In this document: positions 1 to 6,010 of the stretch, piece by piece
How the letters are laid out: every line of letters begins with the position of its first letter
Position numbering within the stretch: the stretch's first letter is position 1
Assembly (NCBI GenBank): GCA_001803645.1
Contig: MHDW01000033.1
Span: 781 to 6,790 of the forward strand
Reading direction: 5' to 3'
DNA: 6,010 bases
From: Nitrospirae bacterium GWC2_42_7
Lineage (GTDB): Bacteria > Nitrospirota > Thermodesulfovibrionia > Thermodesulfovibrionales > UBA6898
Program-made: the position numbers and the translations under genes
The notes under the pieces: generated by a model
The model's input: only the letters and a program-made list of their open reading frames with translations
The model's database searches: none
Told to the model about the DNA's origin: nothing

Positions 1-1112
1 CCTTGCCCGGATTCGCTATAAACATTAATGTATCCGCCATGTTGTTTTATTATTCCGTAGGAGACTGCAAGACCGAGTCCTGTCCCTTCTCCAATCCCCT
101 TTGTTGTAAAAAAAGGCTCGAATATCTTCTTCTGAGTTTCTGCATCCATTCCGTACCCTGTATCCGCGACCGTGATAAGCGCATACATTCCGGGCTTTCC
201 ATATCCATGCGCTGCAACATATTCATCATCTAATTCCTGCAGCCCTGTGCCGATCGTCAGACATCCGCCTTCAGGCATTGCATCCATGGCATTTGTGGTA
301 AGATTCATCAGCACCTGTTCTATCTGCCCGGCATCTGCCATCACTACCAAGGTCCTGTCTGTGAGGTCCAGCTTAAAATCAATACTCTCTCTGATGATCC
401 GGACAAGCATTTTCTGGATGCTGAGGATTGTCTCATTGACATTAACAGGCTTCACTTCAACAATCTGTTTTCTACTGAAGACAAGCAGTCTTTTGGTAAG
501 AATCACAGCCTTATCGGCAGCAGTGAGCACCTCGTTCATCTGCTCCTTTGAAAGTTGATCATCTCCTATTCTGTCCATCACCATAGTGCCGTAACCTATG
601 ATCACATTGAGGATATTATTGAAATCATGTGCAATCCCCCCTGCCAGCGTGCCGACTGCCTCCATCTTCTGTGCGTGTCGGAGCTGGGCTTCAAGCTTTT
701 TCCTCACCTCTTCGGCCTGCTTGCGCTCCCTTCTCAATGCCGCATCCTGCAAAGCCCTGCGTATGGCCGGTGCAAGTCGCGACAACTTATCTTTCAGAAC
801 ATAATCCGTGGCCCCATTCTTAAGCGCTTCAATCGCCACGTCTTCCCCGATAGAGCCTGAGACAAAAACAAAGGGGATGTCCGAACATTTCTCTTTTGAG
901 ATTGCCAGGGCTGACATGCCATCAAAGCCAGGAAGTTTATAATCAACAAGAAGCAGGTCATAGCCGCCTTGCTCAACCGCTGAAACAAAATCCGCTTCTG
1001 TTTCAACACGCACCAACTCGCACGCTATCCCTTCCTCTTCAAGTTTTGCCTGAATGAGTTCGGTATCCTTCGGGTCGTCCTCAAGGTTCAGTATCCTCAG
1101 CGTGCGTTCCAT
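1..1112 (-). CDS. Receiver-histidine kinase (REC-HisKA-HATPase), C-terminus outside window
   Basis: The frame is open from the ATG at 1112 to the left edge, giving 370 complete codons without a stop. Residues 1-120 are a receiver domain: acidic pair Glu11-Asp12-Asp13, phosphoacceptor Asp57 in LLLVDYKLPGFDG, and the conserved Ser of FVFVSGS; its C-terminal motif is DYVLKDKLSRL rather than the usual Lys-Pro. A charged helix (about 125-155) leads to a HisKA H-box, GGIAHDFNNIL, with His162 as the likely phosphorylation site. The HATPase follows: N-box with Asn270 and Asn274, G1 DTGYGMD (317-323), F-box FEPFFTTK, G2 GTGLGLA (343-349). No membrane segment or signal peptide is visible, so it should be cytoplasmic. 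It starts 1 base after the upstream regulator's stop, behind AAGGAG, so co-expression is very likely. An N-terminal receiver suggests its kinase activity is set by phosphotransfer from another protein; the neighbouring kinase is the obvious candidate (inference). A further C-terminal receiver beyond base 1 is possible. Confidence 0.93.
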   Translation of the reverse strand, partial: MERTLRILNLEDDPKDTELIQAKLEEEGIACELVRVETEADFVSAVEQGGYDLLLVDYKLPGFDGMSALAISKEKCSDIPFVFVSGSIGEDVAIEALKNGATDYVLKDKLSRLAPAIRRALQDAALRRERKQAEEVRKKLEAQLRHAQKMEAVGTLAGGIAHDFNNILNVIIGYGTMVMDRIGDDQLSKEQMNEVLTAADKAVILTKRLLVFSRKQIVEVKPVNVNETILSIQKMLVRIIRESIDFKLDLTDRTLVVMADAGQIEQVLMNLTTNAMDAMPEGGCLTIGTGLQELDDEYVAAHGYGKPGMYALITVADTGYGMDAETQKKIFEPFFTTKGIGEGTGLGLAVSYGIIKQHGGYINVYSESGQ

Positions 1113-1113
1113 C

Positions 1114-1569
1114 TCACAGCTCCTTCTTTATGCTGCCCGGCGGCGGCTCATTGATTACAGCCCAGAAAATTCCCAGGACTTTTACTGCATCAACGAACTT
1201 ATGGAAATCAATCGGCTTTACAACATATGCATTCACGCCGAGCCTGTAGCTTTCCACCCGGTCAGACTCCTCCTGCGATGAGGTAAGCACCACTACAGGT
1301 ATAAGTCTTAAGTTATCATCTGACCTGACCCGCCTGAGAATCTCAAGACCGTTGACTTTCGGCAGTTTCAGGTCAAGCAAAATAACTGCGGGATTGCCTG
1401 CAACACGCTCTGTGTACTGTCCCTGACAATAAAGATAGTCCAGTGCCTCCTCACCGTCCTTGACTACCGCAACATCATTGGCAAGATTATGTTCAGCCAA
1501 TGCCTCGATGGTCAGCTCCACATCATTGGGACTGTCCTCGACAAGTAAAATGCGCTTCAATTCAATCAT
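1114..1569 (-). CDS. Rcp1-like single-domain response regulator
   Basis: This is a 151-residue stand-alone receiver. Visible active-site residues are Glu11 and Asp12, phosphoacceptor Asp66 in VILLDLKLPKVNG, Thr96 in VVVLTSSQEE, and Lys118 in AYVVKPIDF. The long loop before Asp66 (about residues 47-60), the SYRLGVNAYVVKP segment and the tail LGIFWAVINEPPP are typical of the Rcp1 family, the regulators partnered with Cph1-type phytochrome kinases and related PAS kinases. There is no output domain, so it should act as a soluble phosphoryl carrier or by protein-protein contact. Its ATG overlaps the stop of the membrane kinase gene (ATGA, 4 bases) and the receiver-kinase gene begins 1 base after its TGA. 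The tight coupling and the Cph1-like catalytic core of the upstream kinase make that kinase its likely phosphodonor (inference). The family call is firm; the signal it carries is unknown. Confidence 0.95.
   Translation of the reverse strand: MIELKRILLVEDSPNDVELTIEALAEHNLANDVAVVKDGEEALDYLYCQGQYTERVAGNPAVILLDLKLPKVNGLEILRRVRSDDNLRLIPVVVLTSSQEESDRVESYRLGVNAYVVKPIDFHKFVDAVKVLGIFWAVINEPPPGSIKKEL
1120..1125 (-). promoter_or_regulatory. Ribosome binding site of the receiver-kinase
   Basis: AAGGAG on the minus strand lies 7 bases upstream of the ATG at 1112, within the last codons of the preceding regulator gene. It fixes the start and shows that translation does not depend on the stop-start proximity alone. 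Confidence 0.8.
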
Positions 1570-4400
1570 ATCGCCTCCTTTTGTTTCGGTAGCGAAAAGT
1601 AAAAAGTCGCTCCAACATTCAAAACCCCTTCCGCCCAGGTCCTTCCGATATGGCGCTGGATAATACGCCTTACATTTGCCAAACCAACGCCGGTACCCTC
1701 GAACTCTTCTGTTCTATGGAGCCGCTGGAACAAATTAAACAGCTTGTCAGTATATTTCATATCAAAGCCGACGCCATTGTCCCTGACATAGAAGATATGC
1801 TCATCTTTATCGGTTTCATTACATCCGATCTCTATTATTGCTTTAGGCCTCGTGCGGGTAAATTTAATGGCATTAGAGATAAGGTTTACCACAACCAGCT
1901 TGAGCATGGCTGAATCTCCGTCCACATCGGGAAGAGGCTTGATCTCCCAGTCAATGTCTCTCCCCCTGGTTTCCGTTTGCAAGGTATTCATCGCATCCTG
2001 TACCAGTTTATCAATACTGACCCTCGCATTCAGCATCTCTACGCGTCCCATTCTTGAAAAAGAAAGGAGGTCATCTATCAGCAGGCTCATCTGTGTTGCC
2101 GAATCCGATATGACGGTGAGATAATGCCTGGTTTTTTCGTCAAAAGATGCAGGCGCTCTCTTGTTCAGAAGTTCCACAAAACCGATAAGATGCCTGAGCG
2201 GTGCACGCAGGTCGTGAGAGACTGTATAGGAAAACGCATCCAACTCTTTGTTTGAGGTTTCAAGCTGCGCAGTGCGTGCCATGACACGCTGTTCAAGTTC
2301 TTCGTTGAGTTTCCTTAATTCCTTTTCCACTCTCTTGCGCTCGGTAATGTCGATTGATAGGATAAAAACCCCTTCAGGTACAGGCTGAATACTGAGATCG
2401 AACCAACTCTTTGTTCCGTCCGGAAAAACAAATTCATTCTCCAGGTGATGAGGGACACTCACTTCCATACAATTATTAATAATACTGAATACTTCTGTGT
2501 TCTCGATTCCCGGCCACATATCCATATATTTATTGCCCAGCAGTTGTTCTTTAGGACGGCGGTTATGAATGTCCGCAGCATTGTTAAGATAGGTATATCT
2601 CCAGTCCGTCCCGATAATCTGACATCCTTCCATCATGTTATCCAGCGTAGAACGAAAGCGTTCTTCGCTTACCCGCAGATTCTCCGAGGCCTCATATTTC
2701 ACCCTGTAAAATTGTGTGCGCTGCCGCCGCCAAACTATTCCAACGCTTGCGCCCCCGCCTATGAGCGATGCAGCGACAAGAGCTATCGTCATCCACAGTT
2801 TCTCCCTCATAGGTCCGTATACTTCAGAGATGTCCATTCGGGAGACAAGGAACCAGGGAGTACCGGGGACAGCACGCAGATCGGCGATTACCGGAACGCC
2901 CCGGTAATCTCTGCCCTCCATGATCCCCTTCCGGCCCAGTACCGCCTGTGGGGCTGGGAATTCTTTTTGGTCCAGCGATCTGCGCAGGTTGAGGGCCGTG
3001 TTTTTCTGATACCTAAGTTCATTCAGAAAAAGGGCTTCATTTCCTTCCCGCCGGACGAGCAGGGTTTCGGACGTCTCACTCGGCGTCGGCCAGCGAATAA
3101 GAAATGGATAGAGATACTGTTCGGGATCGATGCGCAAGACAAGGGTCCCTATTGCGCGGCCGTTGTCTTGTTCATCAAGGATAGGGACAAGGACCGCCAG
3201 ATATATCTGCCCGTCATATTCATTCCGGTAGAAATCCTCAAAGGCCATCTGTTTCGTTCGCAGGGCTTCGGCAGAGCGCAGGATCAGATGGTTTGAGATA
3301 GGCCGTCGTGTTTCAGATGCCGACATCCGTTCCTTGCCACGAGCATCGAGCAGAAAGACATGGTCATATTTATAACCTTCCTGAGCATGTTGAAGCCATC
3401 TTCGGAGCCTTTGTTTATTTTCATCGTCCTCCGGTCTTTGAAAATAGTTTTTAACTCTTATTGAAAAATTATCATTTTGATAAAATAGCAAGGCGTCACC
3501 CATCCGTTCTTTTCGCCAATGCACAATTCCGTCCACTTTCAAATCTGCGACGGCGGAAAGCTGGTGTTCTACCTCTGTCCTGTGGCGTATTTCGTAGTTC
3601 CGGTAATACAAAAACCCGGAGGTCACAATGCCGGCGGCAAGGACAACGAAAACCAGGAGGAGCGTGTATGAGGCGCGTGTCGTGGATTCGAGATTCGGGA
3701 GGGACGGCCAGGCAAACGGCGTTGCCAGTGCAAGAAGTGCAGTCCCAAGGGCCATGAACGCCATACTGGTCAGCGCAGCCGGAGGGATGAAGGCGCTGCC
3801 ATAAAGCAATGGTGTTCCATAGAGGTACGCCAGAACGAGCGTAGCGCCAGCCGCGATTATGCAGCAAGCAAGCCACCAGGCGAGGTTGTATGTCCAACGC
3901 CGGTCGCGCGACGCTGGCAGAGACAAAAAATATGACAAAGACGACAGTAAAAAGCAGATCGCCGTTACCGGCGACATATGCCCCAATTGCATTTCACCCG
4001 GTTTATTAACAACGTTGAAGCCAAAATGTTCAAACTCCATCTGTATGCCTAACAGGGACAGCACAATGAGCAGCGCCGCAAGCAGCGCTCCTGAGACATT
4101 GATGAAGACGCCAAACCAATACGATAAGCGGCTCTTCGGGAGATAGGTGCGGATAAAAATCGTGCAGGCATACAGCACAAACAAAACCGCAGTGCTCGGG
4201 GCCACAGGTATCTTGCCCGGGCCAAGGCTCGCCAGAACAGGCAGCTCAAACACCCATCCGAGAAGAGCTACAAGGCCCACACCGGCAATAAACGCAGTGC
4301 AGATACTGATCAGAAGCCGAAAACGGACCAGAGCCCAACCGTTTGGCAGTCTCCTGGAAGCGACACTCTCTTTCGTCTCCGGCATTTCAGAAACAGCCAC
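1566..4400 (-). CDS. Membrane sensor histidine kinase (7TM-Cache-like-PAS-HisKA-HATPase)
   Basis: This 944-residue protein combines several sensory parts. Hydrophobic helices lie at about 27-50, 65-84, 94-117, 142-161, 172-193, 207-227 and 244-265. A polar region (about 270-533), with DLKVDGIVHWRKERMGDA near its start, looks like an extracytoplasmic Cache-type sensor. A further helix (534-556) returns to the cytoplasm. A PAS domain (about 576-690, ending DITERKR) and a coiled coil (about 685-720) lead to HisKA with SHDLRAPLR (His729). The HATPase shows N-box NLISNAIKFT (839-848), G1 DNGVGFD (874-880) and G2 GTGVGLA (902-908). The catalytic core resembles Cph1/phytochrome-type kinases, which fits the Rcp1-like regulator overlapping its stop codon. 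No HAMP domain is evident. The start is GTG at 4400; the ATG at 4385 (residue 6) is an alternative, and neither has a clear ribosome binding site. An in-frame stop at 4422-4424 rules out a much longer form. The ligand is unknown and is not predictable from the sequence alone. Confidence 0.95.
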   Translation of the reverse strand: MAVSEMPETKESVASRRLPNGWALVRFRLLISICTAFIAGVGLVALLGWVFELPVLASLGPGKIPVAPSTAVLFVLYACTIFIRTYLPKSRLSYWFGVFINVSGALLAALLIVLSLLGIQMEFEHFGFNVVNKPGEMQLGHMSPVTAICFLLSSLSYFLSLPASRDRRWTYNLAWWLACCIIAAGATLVLAYLYGTPLLYGSAFIPPAALTSMAFMALGTALLALATPFAWPSLPNLESTTRASYTLLLVFVVLAAGIVTSGFLYYRNYEIRHRTEVEHQLSAVADLKVDGIVHWRKERMGDALLFYQNDNFSIRVKNYFQRPEDDENKQRLRRWLQHAQEGYKYDHVFLLDARGKERMSASETRRPISNHLILRSAEALRTKQMAFEDFYRNEYDGQIYLAVLVPILDEQDNGRAIGTLVLRIDPEQYLYPFLIRWPTPSETSETLLVRREGNEALFLNELRYQKNTALNLRRSLDQKEFPAPQAVLGRKGIMEGRDYRGVPVIADLRAVPGTPWFLVSRMDISEVYGPMREKLWMTIALVAASLIGGGASVGIVWRRQRTQFYRVKYEASENLRVSEERFRSTLDNMMEGCQIIGTDWRYTYLNNAADIHNRRPKEQLLGNKYMDMWPGIENTEVFSIINNCMEVSVPHHLENEFVFPDGTKSWFDLSIQPVPEGVFILSIDITERKRVEKELRKLNEELEQRVMARTAQLETSNKELDAFSYTVSHDLRAPLRHLIGFVELLNKRAPASFDEKTRHYLTVISDSATQMSLLIDDLLSFSRMGRVEMLNARVSIDKLVQDAMNTLQTETRGRDIDWEIKPLPDVDGDSAMLKLVVVNLISNAIKFTRTRPKAIIEIGCNETDKDEHIFYVRDNGVGFDMKYTDKLFNLFQRLHRTEEFEGTGVGLANVRRIIQRHIGRTWAEGVLNVGATFYFSLPKQKEAI
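1574..1580 (-). promoter_or_regulatory. Ribosome binding site of the Rcp1-like regulator
   Basis: AAGGAGG on the minus strand is a near-perfect Shine-Dalgarno sequence, 4 bases before the ATG at 1569 and inside the last codons of the kinase gene. Together with the ATGA overlap it supports translational coupling and this start. Confidence 0.85.
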
Positions 4401-4766
4401 AATATACCCGCTGAGTTCTGTCTAAATAATCATTCATGATCGTTTCTCATTTATATGTAATTTCCCATACCTTAATTCTAAAATCAGGCGCATTACGAAA
4501 ATACCCTTCAAAAGAAACGACAACTCTTTATTGCCTGGATGTAACCTGATGTTTCCATCTGTTTTTTTGATAGGCAAAGGCGTTTTGTTTGTGACTGGCT
4601 GACTCACAAAAAACGAAGGATACTATTCTAATGTAAAAACTTACTGACTGACTGAGCAAATTTTGTCCCACTCTGATCCCACCCCTTTGTCCTAGTTTGC
4701 ACCCTATCCCATATGTCAACAGGCTATCAGGAATTCAAGTCAATGTCAATTTTGCATATATAAAGG
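4401..4766. other. AT-rich divergent intergenic region without a recognisable gene
   Basis: This stretch separates the leftward signalling operon from the rightward radical SAM gene and should hold the operon promoter. On the minus strand, AT-rich elements such as TTTAGA and TACATA with a 17-base gap lie around 4450-4482, but the match to a sigma-70 promoter is weak. It also holds a small dyad ATCAT-TC-ATGAT (4429-4440), a 7-base-arm stem-loop (4588-4594 with 4604-4610) and three tandem ACTG units (4643-4654). A 63-codon minus-strand reading frame (4528-4719) has no recognisable similarity and no good ribosome binding site. No tRNA, rRNA or terminator with a T-run is apparent. Confidence 0.6.
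4588..4610. repeat. Stem-loop, 7-base arms
   Basis: TTTGTGA (4588-4594) pairs perfectly with TCACAAA (4604-4610) around a 9-base loop, with imperfect T/A pairing beyond. No T-run follows on either strand, so it is not a standard intrinsic terminator. It could be a protein-binding dyad or chance in AT-rich DNA. Confidence 0.4.
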
Positions 4767-4796
4767 ACAATATAGCCTAAATTTAGTCCATATTGT
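4767..4796. promoter_or_regulatory. 30-base interrupted palindrome, candidate operator
   Basis: Outer arms ACAATAT (4767-4773) and ATATTGT (4790-4796) are perfect reverse complements. They share their centre with a perfect inner palindrome CTAAATTTAG (4777-4786), so 13 of 15 position pairs match over 30 bases. A TATATA stretch (4757-4762) just upstream could be a rightward -10 element, which would place the dyad at the transcription start, as expected for a repressor site. Its regulator is unknown; it lies about 105 bases before the radical SAM gene and about 370 bases before the kinase start. The palindrome is seen directly; the operator role is inferred. Confidence 0.45.
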
Positions 4797-4889
4797 TCAT
4801 GTCTTCAATTCAAACTTTTTCACCTTATTGCAGGCGGAGTCTCTTTGCCTTTACTGCTGCGCTCTGCTGAACTATCACCGGTCTTGTAG

Positions 4890-4895
4890 TACAAT
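4890..4895 (+). promoter_or_regulatory. Possible -10 element of a leaderless radical SAM transcript
   Basis: TACAAT matches the bacterial -10 consensus at five of six positions and ends 6 bases before the ATG at 4902. Transcription would then start on or next to the start codon. This fits the absence of any Shine-Dalgarno sequence there. The -35 region is weak (CTGAAC at 4867-4872 with a 17-base gap), so the call is tentative. Confidence 0.3.
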
Positions 4896-4901
4896 AAAAC
4901 A

Positions 4902-6010
4902 ATGAATTATTTCCTCACAAAGGAAGCTGTTCTCAAATGGCTCGAAAACCCGTCTGTTTACCATGTAAAAAAAGACGAGCTTTACGAACTCGACGATGAG
5001 TCCTTTGAATTCCTCAAAAAATGCGCATCTGTAAACGGTTGCAGCAAAGATGAAACTGAATTTATTGATTATTGCCTTGAGGAAGCAATACTGACATGTG
5101 AAAAGACAACACGGAAACGCCCTCCCCTCATTAAAGCCTCTTTTCCATCTTTAAGGTATCTTGAACTTCAGATCACGGATAAATGCAATCTAAGATGCAG
5201 GCATTGTTATATTGGAGACAACATCACACTCCCTTCTGGTAAATTAACGCCCCCGGCCCTGCCTGCCGGTAGGCAAGGTTTGCCACCCCCTCTTAAGATA
5301 AGAGGGGGAAGGGGGAGTTATGAGACCAATGGGCATGAACTTTCAACAGATCAGATAAAATCTGTCCTGCAGGAATTCGAAAAAATGCAGGGACTGAGGG
5401 TGCTTATCTCAGGAGGTGAGCCATTACTGCATAGCAGATTCAACGAAATCAACAAAATGCTTCCTGATCTTTTCATTAGAAAAATACTGTTCACAAACGG
5501 CCTTCTGCTGAGTGATGGAATTTTAAAATGTCTTAATGCTGATGAGATACAGATCAGCATTGACGGGCTTGAGGAGGCCCATGATTCTCTGCGTGGCAAA
5601 GGGACATTCAGGTCTGCTATGGATGCGATAAGAAGGTCAATTGACGCAGGCTTTGAAGTCTCTGTTTCAACTATGATACATGCGAAAAACCTGAATGACT
5701 TTGCAGAGATGGACAAACTGTTCAATAACATCGGCATAAAGGACTGGTCAGTTGATATTCCCTGCGTTACAGGCAGGTTAAGAGAAAACTCTGATCTTTA
5801 TATTTCTCCGGAACTAGGCGGAAAATATCTGAAATATGGGCATGAAGGTGGATTGCACTCAGGAACACCAGGCTATGGCTGCGGATTGCATCTGATGTCT
5901 GTAATGGCAGACGGAAGGCTCGCAAAATGCACTTTTTATGCTGATAGATCTGTCGGCAGAATAGAAGAAGGACTTAAAAAATGCTGGGATAGAATAATAC
6001 CTGTTAAACT
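4902..6010 (+). CDS. Radical SAM protein with PqqD/RRE-like N-terminus and SPASM-like end, C-terminus outside window
   Basis: The frame is open from ATG 4902 to the right edge, 369 complete codons. Residues about 15-70, with ELYELDDESFEFLKK, resemble the PqqD/RiPP-recognition fold found at the front of many peptide-modifying radical SAM enzymes. The radical SAM domain begins near residue 85 and carries CNLRCRHC (Cys95, Cys99, Cys102), which should bind the 4Fe-4S cluster that cleaves S-adenosylmethionine. ISGGEP (169-174), LFTNG (196-200) and QISIDG (217-222) are the expected following motifs. GYGCGLHLMSVMADGRLAKC (Cys327, Cys343) is the start of a SPASM or twitch domain for auxiliary clusters. 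Residues about 115-140 are encoded by a palindromic repeat that is read through in frame. No upstream in-frame start exists (TAG at 4887-4889) and there is no ribosome binding site. A peptide or protein substrate is likely from the architecture, but the exact family and substrate are not recognised; a cofactor or heme-type pathway role remains possible. Confidence 0.92.
   Translation, partial: MNYFLTKEAVLKWLENPSVYHVKKDELYELDDESFEFLKKCASVNGCSKDETEFIDYCLEEAILTCEKTTRKRPPLIKASFPSLRYLELQITDKCNLRCRHCYIGDNITLPSGKLTPPALPAGRQGLPPPLKIRGGRGSYETNGHELSTDQIKSVLQEFEKMQGLRVLISGGEPLLHSRFNEINKMLPDLFIRKILFTNGLLLSDGILKCLNADEIQISIDGLEEAHDSLRGKGTFRSAMDAIRRSIDAGFEVSVSTMIHAKNLNDFAEMDKLFNNIGIKDWSVDIPCVTGRLRENSDLYISPELGGKYLKYGHEGGLHSGTPGYGCGLHLMSVMADGRLAKCTFYADRSVGRIEEGLKKCWDRIIPVK
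5245..5320. repeat. Palindromic repeat element inserted in frame in the radical SAM gene
   Basis: The ends TAACGCCCCC (5245-5254) and GGGGGAGTTA (5311-5320) are inverted repeats matching at 9 of 10 positions. Between them lie a 16-base near-palindrome (5260-5275) and a perfect 10-base-arm hairpin (5286-5308). The block is GC-rich with runs of C and G, unlike the AT-richer gene around it. It encodes about 26 residues rich in Pro, Gly and Arg, including LPAGRQG, placed between the cluster-binding Cys motif and the next conserved part, where relatives usually have a short loop. Of the three forward frames only the one used here lacks stop codons. It resembles MITE/REP-like or Rickettsia-palindromic-element-like dispersed repeats. 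Copy number elsewhere cannot be seen. Confidence 0.8.
5286..5308. repeat. Perfect hairpin inside the element
   Basis: CCCCCTCTTA (5286-5295) is the exact reverse complement of TAAGAGGGGG (5299-5308), with a 3-base loop AGA. In mRNA this would be a very stable stem within a translated region. No T-run follows, so it is not an intrinsic terminator. Confidence 0.9.

Noticed and set aside
2445..3296. 283-codon plus-strand open frame opposite the membrane kinase
   Set aside because: It lies entirely antisense to a well-supported kinase (Cache-like region and PAS) and its translation shows no domain or motif; it is a shadow of the real gene.
4387..4437. 16-codon minus-strand frame ending 1 base before the alternative kinase ATG at 4385, a possible leader peptide
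   Set aside because: No clear ribosome binding site, no regulatory codon run and no attenuator-like hairpins; a short frame of this kind is expected by chance.
4528..4719. 63-codon minus-strand frame in the intergenic region
   Set aside because: No recognisable motif, no good ribosome binding site, and it runs through the stem-loop and ACTG repeats; most likely chance.
4799..4870. 23-codon plus-strand frame with two Cys upstream of the radical SAM gene, a possible peptide substrate
   Set aside because: No ribosome binding site, no leader/core pattern, and its start overlaps the edge of the palindrome; kept only as a remark under the maturase finding.
5286..5308. Hairpin as an intrinsic terminator
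   Set aside because: It is inside an intact coding frame and lacks a following T-run; it is part of the palindromic repeat.
5351..5737. 128-codon minus-strand frame opposite the radical SAM gene
   Set aside because: It overlaps the conserved radical SAM core on the opposite strand and has no recognisable features.
1..6010. CRISPR array, tRNA or rRNA genes, transposase
   Set aside because: No regularly spaced direct repeats, cloverleaf-like sequence, rRNA stretch or transposase-like protein was seen on either strand.

Overview
The window looks like a bacterial chromosome segment with moderate GC content in its genes and an AT-rich divergent intergenic region. The dense signalling genes, the style of the kinase sensor region and a short palindromic repeat sitting inside a coding sequence resemble uncultured Nitrospirota or deltaproteobacteria-like genomes. 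That placement is an impression from protein style, not a demonstrated assignment.

Left part (1-4400, minus strand): a compact three-gene signalling operon, read right to left. The first gene is a 944-residue membrane histidine kinase with about seven N-terminal helices, a large extracytoplasmic Cache-like region, an eighth helix, PAS, HisKA and HATPase. Next is a 151-residue single-domain response regulator of the Rcp1 type, whose ATG overlaps the kinase stop codon by 4 bases. Last, 1 base after that stop, is a protein with an N-terminal receiver domain followed by HisKA and HATPase; its C-terminus lies beyond base 1. Strong ribosome binding sites precede genes two and three. None of the visible domains binds DNA, so the three proteins look like a phosphorelay: membrane kinase to Rcp1-like carrier, and possibly on to the receiver-kinase. 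The output must lie outside the window or in the unseen C-terminus.

Middle (4401-4901): a non-coding, AT-rich divergent intergenic region of about 500 bases. It contains a strong 30-base interrupted palindrome (4767-4796), a weaker stem-loop (4588-4610), and a promoter -10-like TACAAT so close to the next start codon that a leaderless mRNA is possible. I see no RNA gene and no convincing protein gene here.

Right part (4902-6010, plus strand): the first 369 codons of a radical SAM protein with an N-terminal PqqD/RRE-like segment, the CxxxCxxC cluster motif (Cys95, Cys99, Cys102) and the start of a SPASM-like C-terminal domain; the end is outside the window. Just after the cluster motif, an approximately 76-base palindromic repeat (5245-5320) is read through in frame and adds about 26 Pro/Gly/Arg-rich residues. 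This is the most unusual structure in the window.
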